Shown here in pieces: positions 47,414 to 56,070 of a DNA stretch of 64,000 nt; the first letter of the stretch is position 1, and every line of letters begins with the position of its first letter. Source of the stretch: Streptomyces sp. KMM 9044 (GTDB lineage: Bacteria; Actinomycetota; Actinomycetes; Streptomycetales; Streptomycetaceae). Both the position numbers and the translations under genes were made by a program. Under the pieces are notes generated by a model. That model searched no databases, had not been told where the DNA came from, and saw only the letters and a program-made list of their open reading frames with translations. The stretch spans positions 806,001-870,000 of the forward strand of contig NZ_CP113910.1 in the NCBI RefSeq assembly GCF_024701375.2, given 5' to 3'.

Positions 47414-47613
47414 GTCCGGGCGGCCGGCGCGCAGAGACCCTTCGTGCGCCGGCTGTCCCAGCAAGCCGGAAGGCCTGCCCGCCCGGACGCCTGCGTCACA
47501 GGCACCCTCCCGCGCCACCAAGCGCTGCCGAAGCACCACCGCCGAACCGACGGCATCCCCTCAAACCCTCAGCAGCAACGACGTAACCCTCAGCGCCCCT
47601 CCCTCAGGGCGCT
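47414..47613 (+). ncRNA. structured 5' leader of ccr mRNA (three-way junction)
   Basis: A 10-bp outer stem (47414-47423 with 47479-47488) encloses two hairpins: a 9-bp stem 47424-47432/47444-47452 and a GGAA-tetraloop hairpin, GCC-GGAA-GGC at 47465-47474 with flanking pairs. A 5-bp hairpin GCCTG-CGTCA-CAGGC follows at once (47489-47503). A 7-bp hairpin AGCGCCC/GGGCGCT at 47592-47613 sits just before the ribosome site GGAGG. I could not match it to a known riboswitch. It may be regulatory, but this is from base pairing only. Confidence 0.4.
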
Positions 47614-47632
47614 CACCGCCGGAGGCAACACC

Positions 47633-48976
47633 GTGACCGTCAAGGACATCCTGGCCGCGATCCAGTCATCCGACTCCACGTCGGAGGACTTCGCCGCCCT
47701 GCCGCTGCCCGAGTCGTACCGTGCGATGACCGTGCACAAGGACGAGACGGAGATGTTCTCCGGGCTCGCCACCCGCGACAAGGACCCGCGCAAGTCACTC
47801 CACCTCGACGACGTGCCCGTGCCCGAACTCGGCCCGGGTGAGGCCCTGGTGGCCGTGATGGCCTCCTCGGTCAACTACAACTCGGTGTGGACGTCGATCT
47901 TCGAGCCGATGTCGACCTTCGGTTTCCTGGAGCGCTACGGCAAGCTCAGCGAGCTCACCCGGCGCCACGACCTGCCGTACCACGTCATCGGCTCCGACCT
48001 CGCGGGCGTGGTGCTGCGCACCGGCCCCGGCGTCAACGCCTGGCGCCCCGGCGACGAGGTCGTCGCCCACTGCCTCTCCGTCGAGCTGGAGTCCAGCGAC
48101 GGCCACAACGACACGATGCTCGACCCGGAGCAGCGGATCTGGGGCTTCGAGACCAACTTCGGCGGCCTGGCGGAGATCGCGCTGGTGAAGTCCAACCAGC
48201 TGATGCCGAAGCCGGACCACCTGAGCTGGGAGGAGGCCGCCGCCCCCGGACTGGTCAACTCCACCGCCTACCGGCAGCTGGTCTCCCGCAACGGTGCCGG
48301 CATGAAGCAGGGCGACAACGTGCTCATCTGGGGTGCGAGCGGCGGGCTCGGCTCCTACGCCACCCAGTTCGCGCTGGCCGGCGGCGCCAATCCGGTCTGC
48401 GTCGTCTCCAGCGAGCAGAAGGCGGACATCTGCCGGTCGATGGGCGCCGAGGCGGTCATCGACCGCACCGCCGAGGGCTACAGGTTCTGGAAGGACGAGC
48501 ACACCCAGGACCCGCGCGAGTGGAAGCGCTTCGGCAAGCGCATCCGCGAACTCACCGGCGGCGAGGACGTCGACATCGTCTTCGAACACCCGGGCCGCGA
48601 GACCTTCGGCGCCTCGGTGTACGTCACCCGCAAGGGCGGCACCATCGTCACCTGCGCCTCCACCTCGGGCTACCACCACGAGTACGACAACCGCTACCTG
48701 TGGATGTCCCTGAAGAAGATCGTCGGCTCGCACTTCGCCAACTACCGCGAGGCCTGGGAGGCCAACCGCCTCGTCGCCAAGGGCAAGATCCACCCCACCC
48801 TGTCGAAGGTGTACTCCCTCGAGGACACCGGCCAGGCCGCCTACGACGTGCACCGCAACCTCCACCAGGGCAAGGTCGGCGTGCTGTGCCTGGCCCCCGA
48901 GGAGGGCCTGGGCGTCCGCGACCACGTCAAGCGCGTGCGGCACGTGGACGCCATCAACCGCTTCCGGAACATCTGA
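47633..48976 (+). CDS. ccr: crotonyl-CoA carboxylase/reductase
   Basis: 447 residues from GTG 47633 (GGAGG upstream), the standard Streptomyces Ccr length. MDR-type NADPH enzyme: SSVNYNSVWTSIFEP, HVIGSDLAGVVLRTGPGVNA, NADPH motif WGASGGLGSYATQFALAGGA, and TSGYHHEYDNRYLWMSLKKI near the CoA site. It converts crotonyl-CoA and CO2 with NADPH to ethylmalonyl-CoA, feeding C2 assimilation and polyketide extender units. Followed 8 bases later by meaA. Confidence 0.95.
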   Translation: MTVKDILAAIQSSDSTSEDFAALPLPESYRAMTVHKDETEMFSGLATRDKDPRKSLHLDDVPVPELGPGEALVAVMASSVNYNSVWTSIFEPMSTFGFLERYGKLSELTRRHDLPYHVIGSDLAGVVLRTGPGVNAWRPGDEVVAHCLSVELESSDGHNDTMLDPEQRIWGFETNFGGLAEIALVKSNQLMPKPDHLSWEEAAAPGLVNSTAYRQLVSRNGAGMKQGDNVLIWGASGGLGSYATQFALAGGANPVCVVSSEQKADICRSMGAEAVIDRTAEGYRFWKDEHTQDPREWKRFGKRIRELTGGEDVDIVFEHPGRETFGASVYVTRKGGTIVTCASTSGYHHEYDNRYLWMSLKKIVGSHFANYREAWEANRLVAKGKIHPTLSKVYSLEDTGQAAYDVHRNLHQGKVGVLCLAPEEGLGVRDHVKRVRHVDAINRFRNI

Positions 48977-48984
48977 GGGATCAC

Positions 48985-51036
48985 ATGAGTGAGCGTCAGG
49001 GCGCGCCGCGGGCGCGAAGGGAACGGGACCGGCCGTGGCTCATGCGGACCTACGCCGGCCACTCCACGGCAGAGGCGTCGAACGAGCTGTACCGGCGCAA
49101 TCTCGCCAAGGGCCAGACCGGCCTGTCGGTGGCGTTCGACCTGCCCACGCAGACCGGCTACGACCCCGACCACGTCCTCGCCCGCGGTGAGGTCGGCCGG
49201 GTCGGGGTGCCGGTCTCGCACATCGGCGACATGCGCAGGCTGTTCCAGGAGATCCCCCTGGAACAGACGAACACCTCGATGACGATCAACGCCACTGCCA
49301 TGTGGCTGCTGGCGCTCTACCAGGTCGTCGCCGAGGAGCAGGGCGCGGACATCACCCGGCTCCAGGGGACGACCCAGAACGACATCGTCAAGGAGTACCT
49401 CTCGCGCGGCACGCACGTGTTCCCGCCGGGGCCGAGCCTGCGCCTGACGACGGACATGATCGCGTACACGGTCTCCCACATGCCGAAGTGGAACCCGATC
49501 AACATCTGCAGTTACCACCTGCAGGAGGCGGGCGCCACGCCGGTCCAGGAGATCGCGTACGCGATGTCCACGGCGGTCTCGGTGCTCGACGCGGTCCGCG
49601 ACAGCGGCCAGGTGCCGCCGGAGCGCATGGGCGACGTCGTCGGCCGTATCTCGTTCTTCGTGAACGCGGGCGTCCGCTTCGTCGAGGAGATGTGCAAGAT
49701 GCGCGCCTTCGGCCGGATCTGGGACCGCGTCACGCGCGAGCGGTACGGCATCGAGGACCCCAGGCACCGACGCTTCCGCTACGGCGTCCAGGTCAACTCC
49801 CTCGGCCTGACCGAGGCGCAGCCGGAGAACAACGTCCAGCGGATCGTGCTGGAGATGCTGGCCGTGACCCTCTCCAAGGACGCCCGTGCGCGTGCCGTAC
49901 AGCTGCCGGCCTGGAACGAGGCGCTGGGCCTGCCCCGCCCCTGGGACCAGCAGTGGTCGCTGCGCATCCAGCAGGTGCTCGCCTACGAGAGCGACCTGCT
50001 GGAGTACGGGGACCTCTTCGAGGGCTCCAAGGTGGTCGAGGCGAAGGTGGAGGAGCTGGTCGAGGCGTCGCTGGCCGAGATGGGGCGGATCGAGGAGATG
50101 GGCGGCGCGATGGCCGCCGTCGAATCCGGCTATCTGAAGTCCCAGCTGGTCTCCTCGCACGCCGCACGCCGGGCCCGGATCGAATCGGGCGAGGAGAAGA
50201 TCATCGGTGTCAACTCCTTCGAGGGCACCGAGCCCAACCCGCTGACCGCCGACCTCGACACCGCGATCCACACGGTCGACCCGGCGGTCGAGGCCCGGGT
50301 CGTGGCGGCACTGCGGAACTGGCGCGACACGCGCTACCAGCCGCCGTTCAACCACCCGCGCCCCTGCAAGGCGCTGGAGGCGCTGAAGGAGGCCGCGAAG
50401 GGCGACGGCAACCTGATGGAGGCGACCCTGGAGTGCGCCCGCGCGGGGGCCACCACCGGCGAGTGGGCCGGCGCCCTGCGCGAGGTGTTCGGCGAGTACC
50501 GCGCCCCGACCGGGGTGTCCTCCGCGCCGGTCGCCGTCCCCGTCGCGGAGGGCTCGGCGCTCGCCGACGTCCGCCGCACGGTGGAGGTGACAGCGCGTGA
50601 CCTCGGCGTCGGCAAGCTCCGCTTCCTGGTCGGCAAGCCGGGCCTGGACGGCCACTCCAACGGCGCCGAGCAGATCGCGGTGCGGGCCCGCGACGCCGGG
50701 TTCGAGGTGGTCTACCAGGGCATCCGGCTCACGCCGGAGCAGATCGTGGACGCCGCCCTCGCGGAGGACGTGCACGCGGTGGGCCTGTCCATCCTCTCCG
50801 GTTCCCACGCCCAGCTGGTGCCGGACGTGCTGGGGCGGCTGCGCGAGGCCGGTGCGGCCGACATTCCGGTGATCGCGGGCGGGATCATCCCGAACGCCGA
50901 CGCCGAGCAGCTCAGGGCCGCCGGAGTGGCCGCCGTCTTCACCCCGAAGGACTTCGACATCACCGGGATCATCGGCCGTATCGTCGACGAGATCCGCACC
51001 GCGAACAAGCTCGACCCCCTGGAGGTCCCCGCATGA
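48985..51036 (+). CDS. meaA: B12-dependent ethylmalonyl-CoA mutase
   Basis: 683 residues. The mutase barrel (GHSTAEASNELYRRNLAKGQ, TGLSVAFDLPTQTGYDPD, RLQGTTQNDIVKEYLSRGT) is followed by the cobalamin-binding domain with D-x-H-x-x-G (GKPGLDGHSNGAEQ) and GLSILSGSHAQLVP. It rearranges ethylmalonyl-CoA to methylsuccinyl-CoA. One chain carries both domains, as in MeaA. Confidence 0.95.
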   Translation: MSERQGAPRARRERDRPWLMRTYAGHSTAEASNELYRRNLAKGQTGLSVAFDLPTQTGYDPDHVLARGEVGRVGVPVSHIGDMRRLFQEIPLEQTNTSMTINATAMWLLALYQVVAEEQGADITRLQGTTQNDIVKEYLSRGTHVFPPGPSLRLTTDMIAYTVSHMPKWNPINICSYHLQEAGATPVQEIAYAMSTAVSVLDAVRDSGQVPPERMGDVVGRISFFVNAGVRFVEEMCKMRAFGRIWDRVTRERYGIEDPRHRRFRYGVQVNSLGLTEAQPENNVQRIVLEMLAVTLSKDARARAVQLPAWNEALGLPRPWDQQWSLRIQQVLAYESDLLEYGDLFEGSKVVEAKVEELVEASLAEMGRIEEMGGAMAAVESGYLKSQLVSSHAARRARIESGEEKIIGVNSFEGTEPNPLTADLDTAIHTVDPAVEARVVAALRNWRDTRYQPPFNHPRPCKALEALKEAAKGDGNLMEATLECARAGATTGEWAGALREVFGEYRAPTGVSSAPVAVPVAEGSALADVRRTVEVTARDLGVGKLRFLVGKPGLDGHSNGAEQIAVRARDAGFEVVYQGIRLTPEQIVDAALAEDVHAVGLSILSGSHAQLVPDVLGRLREAGAADIPVIAGGIIPNADAEQLRAAGVAAVFTPKDFDITGIIGRIVDEIRTANKLDPLEVPA

Positions 51037-52007
51037 CGACTCCCTCGCCCCAGGTCAACCGGCTTCGCCCCCGGCGCTCCTGTCTGGCGGTGCCGGGCTC
51101 GAACCCGCGTTTCCTGGAGAAGGCCCAGGGACTCCCGGCGGACCAGGTCTTCCTCGACCTGGAGGACGCCTGTGCCCCGCTCGCCAAACCCGAGGCGCGG
51201 CACACCGTCGTCACGTTCCTCAACGAGGGCGACTGGACCGGCAAGACGCGCGTGGTCCGGGTCAACGACTGGACGACCGAGTGGACGTACCGCGACGTCG
51301 TGACCGTCGTCGAGGGCGCCGGCCCGAACCTCGACTGCATCATGCTGCCGAAGGTCCAGGACACCCGGCAGGTCGTCGCCCTGGACCTCCTCCTGACCCA
51401 GATCGAGAAGACCATGGGCTTCGAGGTCGGCCGCATCGGCATCGAGGCGCAGATCGAGAACGCCCAGGGCCTGAACAACGTCAACGAGATCGCGCAGGCC
51501 TCCCCGCGCGTCGAGACGATCATCTTCGGCCCGGCCGACTTCATGGCGTCGATCAACATGAAGTCGCTGGTCGTGGGCGAGCAGCCGCCAGGCTACCCGG
51601 CGGACGCCTACCACTACATCCTGATGAAGATCCTGATGGCCGCCCGCGCCAACAACCTCCAGGCGATCGACGGCCCCTACCTGCAGATCCGCAACGTCGA
51701 CGGCTACCGCGCGGTCGCGCAGCGGGCCGCGGCCCTCGGCTTCGACGGCAAGTGGGTGCTGCACCCGGGGCAGGTCGAGGCGTCCAACGAGATTTTCTCG
51801 CCCTCCCAGGAGGACTACGACCACGCCGAGCTGATCCTGGACGCGTACGACTACTACACGTCCGAGGCGGGCGGCAGGAAGGGCTCCGCGATGCTCGGCG
51901 ACGAGATGATCGACGAGGCCAGCCGCAAGATGGCCCTGGTCGTCTCCGGCAAGGGCCGCGCCGCCGGCATGCGGCGCACCAGCACGTTCGAGATCCCGGA
52001 GGCCTGA
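51033..52007 (+). CDS. mcl: beta-methylmalyl-CoA/malyl-CoA lyase (HpcH/HpaI family)
   Basis: 324 residues from ATG 51033, overlapping meaA by four bases. RSCLAVPGSNPRFLEKAQGL, VFLDLEDACAPLAKPEAR (metal Asp/Glu), GFEVGRIGIEAQIENAQGL and FGPADFMASINMKSL are typical of the CitE-like lyases of this pathway. It splits beta-methylmalyl-CoA to glyoxylate and propionyl-CoA. Confidence 0.9.
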   Translation: MTTPSPQVNRLRPRRSCLAVPGSNPRFLEKAQGLPADQVFLDLEDACAPLAKPEARHTVVTFLNEGDWTGKTRVVRVNDWTTEWTYRDVVTVVEGAGPNLDCIMLPKVQDTRQVVALDLLLTQIEKTMGFEVGRIGIEAQIENAQGLNNVNEIAQASPRVETIIFGPADFMASINMKSLVVGEQPPGYPADAYHYILMKILMAARANNLQAIDGPYLQIRNVDGYRAVAQRAAALGFDGKWVLHPGQVEASNEIFSPSQEDYDHAELILDAYDYYTSEAGGRKGSAMLGDEMIDEASRKMALVVSGKGRAAGMRRTSTFEIPEA

Positions 52008-52012
52008 GCGGC

Positions 52013-52582
52013 ATGCAGTTCGGACGCACCTACGAGGAGTTCGAGGTCGGCGCGGTCTACAAGCACTGGCCCGGGAAGACGGTCACGGAGTACGACGACC
52101 ACCTCTTCTGCCTCCTCACCATGAACCACCACCCCCTTCACCTGGACACGAACTATGCGGAGAGGACGACGGACTTCGGCAAGAACGTCGTCGTGGGCAA
52201 CTACATCTACTCGCTGCTGCTCGGCATGTCGGTGCCGGACGTCTCCGGGAAGGCGATCGCCAACCTGGAGATCGAGTCGCTGAAGCACGTGGCGCCGACC
52301 TTCCACGGCGACACGGTCTACGGCGAGACGACCGTGCTCGGCAAGTGGCCGTCCAGGTCGAAGAGCGACCGTGGCATCGTGCACGTCGAGACCAGGGGGT
52401 ACAAGCAGGACGGCACCCTGGTGTGCGTGTTCCGCCGCAAGGTGATGGTGCCGACCCAGACGTACATCGAGGAGCGTGGCGGCGAGCAGCCCGGCCGCCC
52501 GCCCGTCTCCCACCACCGCCCTCAGACGACGCCCCTGCGGGGCGACACCCCTGGATCCGAACTCGAGCAGCAGGAGAAGTAA
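52013..52582 (+). CDS. MaoC family hydratase (mesaconyl-CoA hydratase role)
   Basis: 189 residues, a single hot-dog fold: TYEEFEVGAVYKHWPGKTVT, EYDDHLFCLLTMNHHPLHLD with the catalytic DxxxxxxNxHP pattern, and GETTVLGKWPSRSKSDRGIV. Between the lyase and dehydrogenase genes it probably hydrates mesaconyl-CoA, though the Rhodobacter enzyme is twice as long. The C-terminus is polar. Confidence 0.85.
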   Translation: MQFGRTYEEFEVGAVYKHWPGKTVTEYDDHLFCLLTMNHHPLHLDTNYAERTTDFGKNVVVGNYIYSLLLGMSVPDVSGKAIANLEIESLKHVAPTFHGDTVYGETTVLGKWPSRSKSDRGIVHVETRGYKQDGTLVCVFRRKVMVPTQTYIEERGGEQPGRPPVSHHRPQTTPLRGDTPGSELEQQEK

Positions 52583-52585
52583 GAG

Positions 52586-53791
52586 ATGAGCCGTCTCGCC
52601 CAGACCCACGGCCTCACGGACGTCCAGCGGGAGATCCTGTCCACCGTCCGGGACTTCGTGGACAAGGAGATCATCCCGGTCGCAACCGGCCTGGAGCACC
52701 GCGACGAATACCCGCAGCAGATCGTCGACGGCCTGAAGGAACTCGGCCTGTTCGGTCTGATGATCCCCGAGGAGTACGGGGGCCTGGGCGAGTCGCTCCT
52801 CACCTACGCCCTGTGCGTGGAGGAGATCGCGCGCGGCTGGATGTCGGTGTCCGGCATTATTAACACGCACTTCATCGTGGCGTACATGCTCAAGCAGCAC
52901 GGTACGGACGAGCAGAAGGACCACTTCCTGCCGCGCATGGCGGCCGGCGACGTCCGGGGCGCGTTCTCCATGTCCGAGCCGGCTCTCGGCTCCGACGTGT
53001 CGGCGATCTCCTCGAAGGCGGTGAAGGACGGCGACGAGTACGTCCTGGACGGCCAGAAGATGTGGCTGACGAACGGCGGCACGTCGTCCCTGGTGGCCGT
53101 CCTGGTCCGAAGTGACGAGGGTCACCCCGAGGGTGCGGCGCCGCACAGGTCGATGACGACCTTCCTGGTGGAGAAGGAGCCCGGATTCGGCGAGGTCCGG
53201 CCCGGACTGACCATCCCGGGCAAGATCGACAAGATGGGCTACAAGGGCGTCGACACGACCGAGCTCATCATGGACGGCCTGCGCGTTCCGGCGGACCGCG
53301 TGCTCGGCGGGTCCACCGGCCGCGGTTTTTACCAAATGATGGACGGTGTCGAGGTCGGCCGGGTCAATGTGGCGGCACGCGGCTGCGGTGTCGCCCAGCG
53401 CGCCTTCGAGCTCGGCGTCCGGTACGCCCAGCAGCGGCACACCTTCGGCAAGCAGATCGCCCAGCACCAGGCCATTCAGTTCAAGCTTGCGGAGATGGCC
53501 ACCAAGGTGGAGGCGGCGCATGCGATGATGGTGAACGCCGCACGCAAAAAGGACTCCGGAGAACGAAACGACCTTGAAGCAGGGATGGCCAAGTACCTCG
53601 CATCCGAGTACTGCAAGGAGGTCGTGGAGGACGCCTTCCGGATCCACGGCGGCTACGGCTTTTCCAAGGAGTACGAGATCGAGCGTCTCTACCGGGAGGC
53701 GCCGATGCTGCTGATCGGCGAGGGCACCGCCGAGATCCAGAAAATGATCATCGGCCGCAGACTACTCGAAGAGTATCGATTCCAGGGCTGA
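52586..53791 (+). CDS. acyl-CoA dehydrogenase (methylsuccinyl-CoA dehydrogenase role)
   Basis: 401 residues, standard acyl-CoA dehydrogenase length: N-terminal helical domain, AFSMSEPALGSDVSAISSKA (FAD), VLDGQKMWLTNGGTS, and the C-terminal RIHGGYGFSKEYEIERLYRE with the FAD/substrate loop and RDAPMLLIGEGTAEIQ-like ending. It is the last pathway gene and fits oxidation of methylsuccinyl-CoA. The characterised Rhodobacter Mcd has a longer N-terminus that is not present here. Confidence 0.85.
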   Translation: MSRLAQTHGLTDVQREILSTVRDFVDKEIIPVATGLEHRDEYPQQIVDGLKELGLFGLMIPEEYGGLGESLLTYALCVEEIARGWMSVSGIINTHFIVAYMLKQHGTDEQKDHFLPRMAAGDVRGAFSMSEPALGSDVSAISSKAVKDGDEYVLDGQKMWLTNGGTSSLVAVLVRSDEGHPEGAAPHRSMTTFLVEKEPGFGEVRPGLTIPGKIDKMGYKGVDTTELIMDGLRVPADRVLGGSTGRGFYQMMDGVEVGRVNVAARGCGVAQRAFELGVRYAQQRHTFGKQIAQHQAIQFKLAEMATKVEAAHAMMVNAARKKDSGERNDLEAGMAKYLASEYCKEVVEDAFRIHGGYGFSKEYEIERLYREAPMLLIGEGTAEIQKMIIGRRLLEEYRFQG

Positions 53792-53964
53792 ATGTCCGGA
53801 TACGGGGTGTTTTCGTGGGCTACAGGATCACACCCCGTCAGCACCCTCCGGCCATCGACTCGACTGGCTGGCTTACCCAGTTGTCGCCCGGAGCCGCTAC
53901 GATCGCCGGAAGGCCGCCGTCCCCCCGTCCATGTGCGCGGCACTATCCGCTACGAAGGTCATCC

Positions 53965-54621
53965 ATGCCCCACAGCCAAACCTCTGCATCTCGCGACAGC
54001 CTCGCCGGCGTGCGCCTCGCGCGCGGAGCATCGCCGTGGCTCCTGCCGACCGTCGCCACCGCAGCCGTCAGCCTGGTCCGCGCCCGCCGCTCGGGTGCGG
54101 CCAAGGCCGTAGCCGTCCCCGCCACCGCTCTCGCAGCAGGGATGCTGTGGTTCTTCCGCGACCCCGAGCGCGAGATCACCCGGGGCCGGGTCATCTCGCC
54201 CGCCGACGGTGTGGTGCAGAGCATCATGCCGTGGAAGGACGGCCGGACCCGCGTCGCGATCTTCATGAGCCCGCTCAATGTTCACGTCAACCGCGCCCCG
54301 CTGGCCGGCACGGTGACGTCGGTCGAGCACATCCCCGGTGGATTCGTTCCCGCCTTCAACAAGGAGAGCGAGAACAACGAGCGCGTCGTCTGGCACTTCG
54401 ACACCGAGCTCGGTGACATCGAGATGATCCAGATCGCCGGCGCGGTCGCCCGCCGCATCGTGCCCTACCTGCCCGAGGGCACCAAGGTCGAGCAGGGCGA
54501 GCGGATCGGTCTCATCCGGTTCGGCTCCCGCGTCGACCTCTACCTGCCCGAGGGCGTGGAGATCGACGTCGAGGTGGGCCAGAAGACCGTGGCTGGGGTG
54601 ACTCGCATTGACCGTGATTGA
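53965..54621 (+). CDS. psd: phosphatidylserine decarboxylase
   Basis: 218 residues, the short Psd form. The self-cleavage site is LIRFGSRVDLYLP near the C-terminus, where the Ser of GS becomes the pyruvoyl group. MSPLNVHVNRAPLAGTV and FFRDPERE are conserved. The N-terminal hydrophobic stretch anchors it. It makes phosphatidylethanolamine in the membrane. Followed by the synthase with an overlap. Confidence 0.9.
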   Translation: MPHSQTSASRDSLAGVRLARGASPWLLPTVATAAVSLVRARRSGAAKAVAVPATALAAGMLWFFRDPEREITRGRVISPADGVVQSIMPWKDGRTRVAIFMSPLNVHVNRAPLAGTVTSVEHIPGGFVPAFNKESENNERVVWHFDTELGDIEMIQIAGAVARRIVPYLPEGTKVEQGERIGLIRFGSRVDLYLPEGVEIDVEVGQKTVAGVTRIDRD

Positions 54622-55462
54622 TCCGGAGAAGACCAGTTCCGGCTGGGTGCCCGACACCACCGATGCGGACGACGAGGAGGAGATGCCCCTCTCTCTCCGC
54701 CTGTCGATAGCCGACACCCTCACCCTCGGCAACGCCACCTGCGGCTTCATGGCCGTGTACTTCACCACCACCGGCATCCTGATCCCGCACCTCACGGGCA
54801 GCCAGGAGACCGGGATGGCCCGGCACAGCGCGGCCACCGCCGTGATCCTCATGCTGTGCGCGGCGGTCTTCGACCTGTTCGACGGCCTGGTGGCCCGCAA
54901 GCTGCGGTCCTCCCCCATGGGCGCGGAGCTCGACAACCTCTCGGACCTGATCAGCTTCGGTCTGGCCCCGGCGTACTTCGTCCTCGTCTACGGCATGGTC
55001 GCGGACGACGCGCACCAGAAGGTGGCCGCGGTCGGGGCGATCGTGGTGCTGCTGGCGGTGGTGCTGAGGCTTGCGCGGTTCTCCTGCGTCACCGTCAAGG
55101 ACGGCACCTTCCAGGGCATGCCGTCCCCGTTCGGCGCGCTGACCGTCGTCTCGATCGTGCTCCTGGAGCTGCCGTTCGTGGCGACGGTGCTGGCCGTGCT
55201 GGGCACCGCCTGGCTGATGGTGAGCCGGGTCGAGTACCCGAAGCCCCGGGGCCCTCTCGCGGTCGCGATGCTCTCCTGGATCGTGCTGGCCATGGGGCTG
55301 TTGGCGGCCTGGGCGTTCGACGCCCCGAGCGGACAGCTGCTCCTGCAGACCGGCTGCGCGCTGCAGCTGGTGCTGGGCGCGGTGATCCCGCTGTTCGCGA
55401 CGGCTCGCCGGGTGAACAACTTCCGCGACAACCGGCGCGAGACACGGGCGGCGCAGCCGTAA
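54608..55462 (+). CDS. pssA: CDP-diacylglycerol-serine O-phosphatidyltransferase
   Basis: 284 residues with several membrane helices. The CDP-alcohol phosphotransferase motif is present as DLFDGLVARKLRSSPMGAEL, then DNLSDLISFG. It joins serine to CDP-diacylglycerol to make phosphatidylserine for the decarboxylase. The TTG start at 54608 overlaps the psd stop by 14 bases; GTG 54614 is the alternative. Confidence 0.9.
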   Translation: MTVIDPEKTSSGWVPDTTDADDEEEMPLSLRLSIADTLTLGNATCGFMAVYFTTTGILIPHLTGSQETGMARHSAATAVILMLCAAVFDLFDGLVARKLRSSPMGAELDNLSDLISFGLAPAYFVLVYGMVADDAHQKVAAVGAIVVLLAVVLRLARFSCVTVKDGTFQGMPSPFGALTVVSIVLLELPFVATVLAVLGTAWLMVSRVEYPKPRGPLAVAMLSWIVLAMGLLAAWAFDAPSGQLLLQTGCALQLVLGAVIPLFATARRVNNFRDNRRETRAAQP

Positions 55463-55475
55463 CGCCCGCCGCTCC

Positions 55476-55509
55476 GGGCCCCGGACCCTGTGGGGTCCGG
55501 GGCCCTTTG
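55476..55509 (+). terminator. terminator after pssA
   Basis: 13-bp perfect stem GGGCCCCGGACCC with complement, loop tgtg, then TTTGT. Confidence 0.8.
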
Positions 55510-55518
55510 TCGTGCGGG

Positions 55519-55662
55519 CCGACTTTGCTGCTCAATTCGGGGGATGGTCACGCACCGCACCCCAGAGGGGCCGGCCGGGGCCGGACCGCCTCCTCGCGAG
55601 ACCCGTTGCCTGCGCCCCGCCGACAGGCCGGCGTCCCTCTCCGTAATGGAGTAACAGAGTCC
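55519..55662 (+). repeat. dispersed ~145-bp repeat, copy 1
   Basis: Starts ccgact(t)tgctgctcaattcg and ends gtaacagagtcc. About nine in ten bases match copy 2 at 57608-57755 in the same orientation. The two lie on opposite sides of the glycerate kinase gene. No open frame is conserved. The remaining non-coding stretch to 56070 holds only a common inverted pair of clustered G/C runs. Confidence 0.75.
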
Positions 55663-56070
55663 GGGCTCTGCCGAGGGCTCCGCCCCGGACCTTCGCCCGG
55701 CCCACCCCCGGCTCGGCGGGTCGGGAGAACAGCCTGCCGGCCCGGCCGCTCTGCCCGTGTTTTTCCCCTGGACCGGGGCCTGCTGCGAGAGGGGCGCGTG
55801 CCGCGCGACGCCCGGCAGGCACTCCCGCCGCACCGCCCGCAAGCCCGGGTGAACCACCCGCCCGGTACGAGGGCTTCCGGACGGCACGCCCAGAGCACGC
55901 CCCCCCGAGCTCCCGGCTTCGCTCGAGCAGGAGGGGAGGACCCCCATGACGCCGCGCGAACGCTCTGCGGACGACGACGCTCTTGCGCCACGGGCCGTAA
56001 GTCGGGGTCGGGGCACAGGCCCGGGGCCAGGAGGGGACAGGGCCCTCTGGTACGGCGCGGCCGGGCGGCC

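Noticed and set aside
47414..47632. Cobalamin riboswitch before ccr
   Set aside because: The fragment AAGCCGGAAGGCCTGCC recalls a B12 box, but the remaining conserved parts (such as GCCACTG) are missing.
47364..47636. 90-codon frame in the ccr leader
   Set aside because: It has no ribosome site and overlaps the paired leader; the codon bias is poor.
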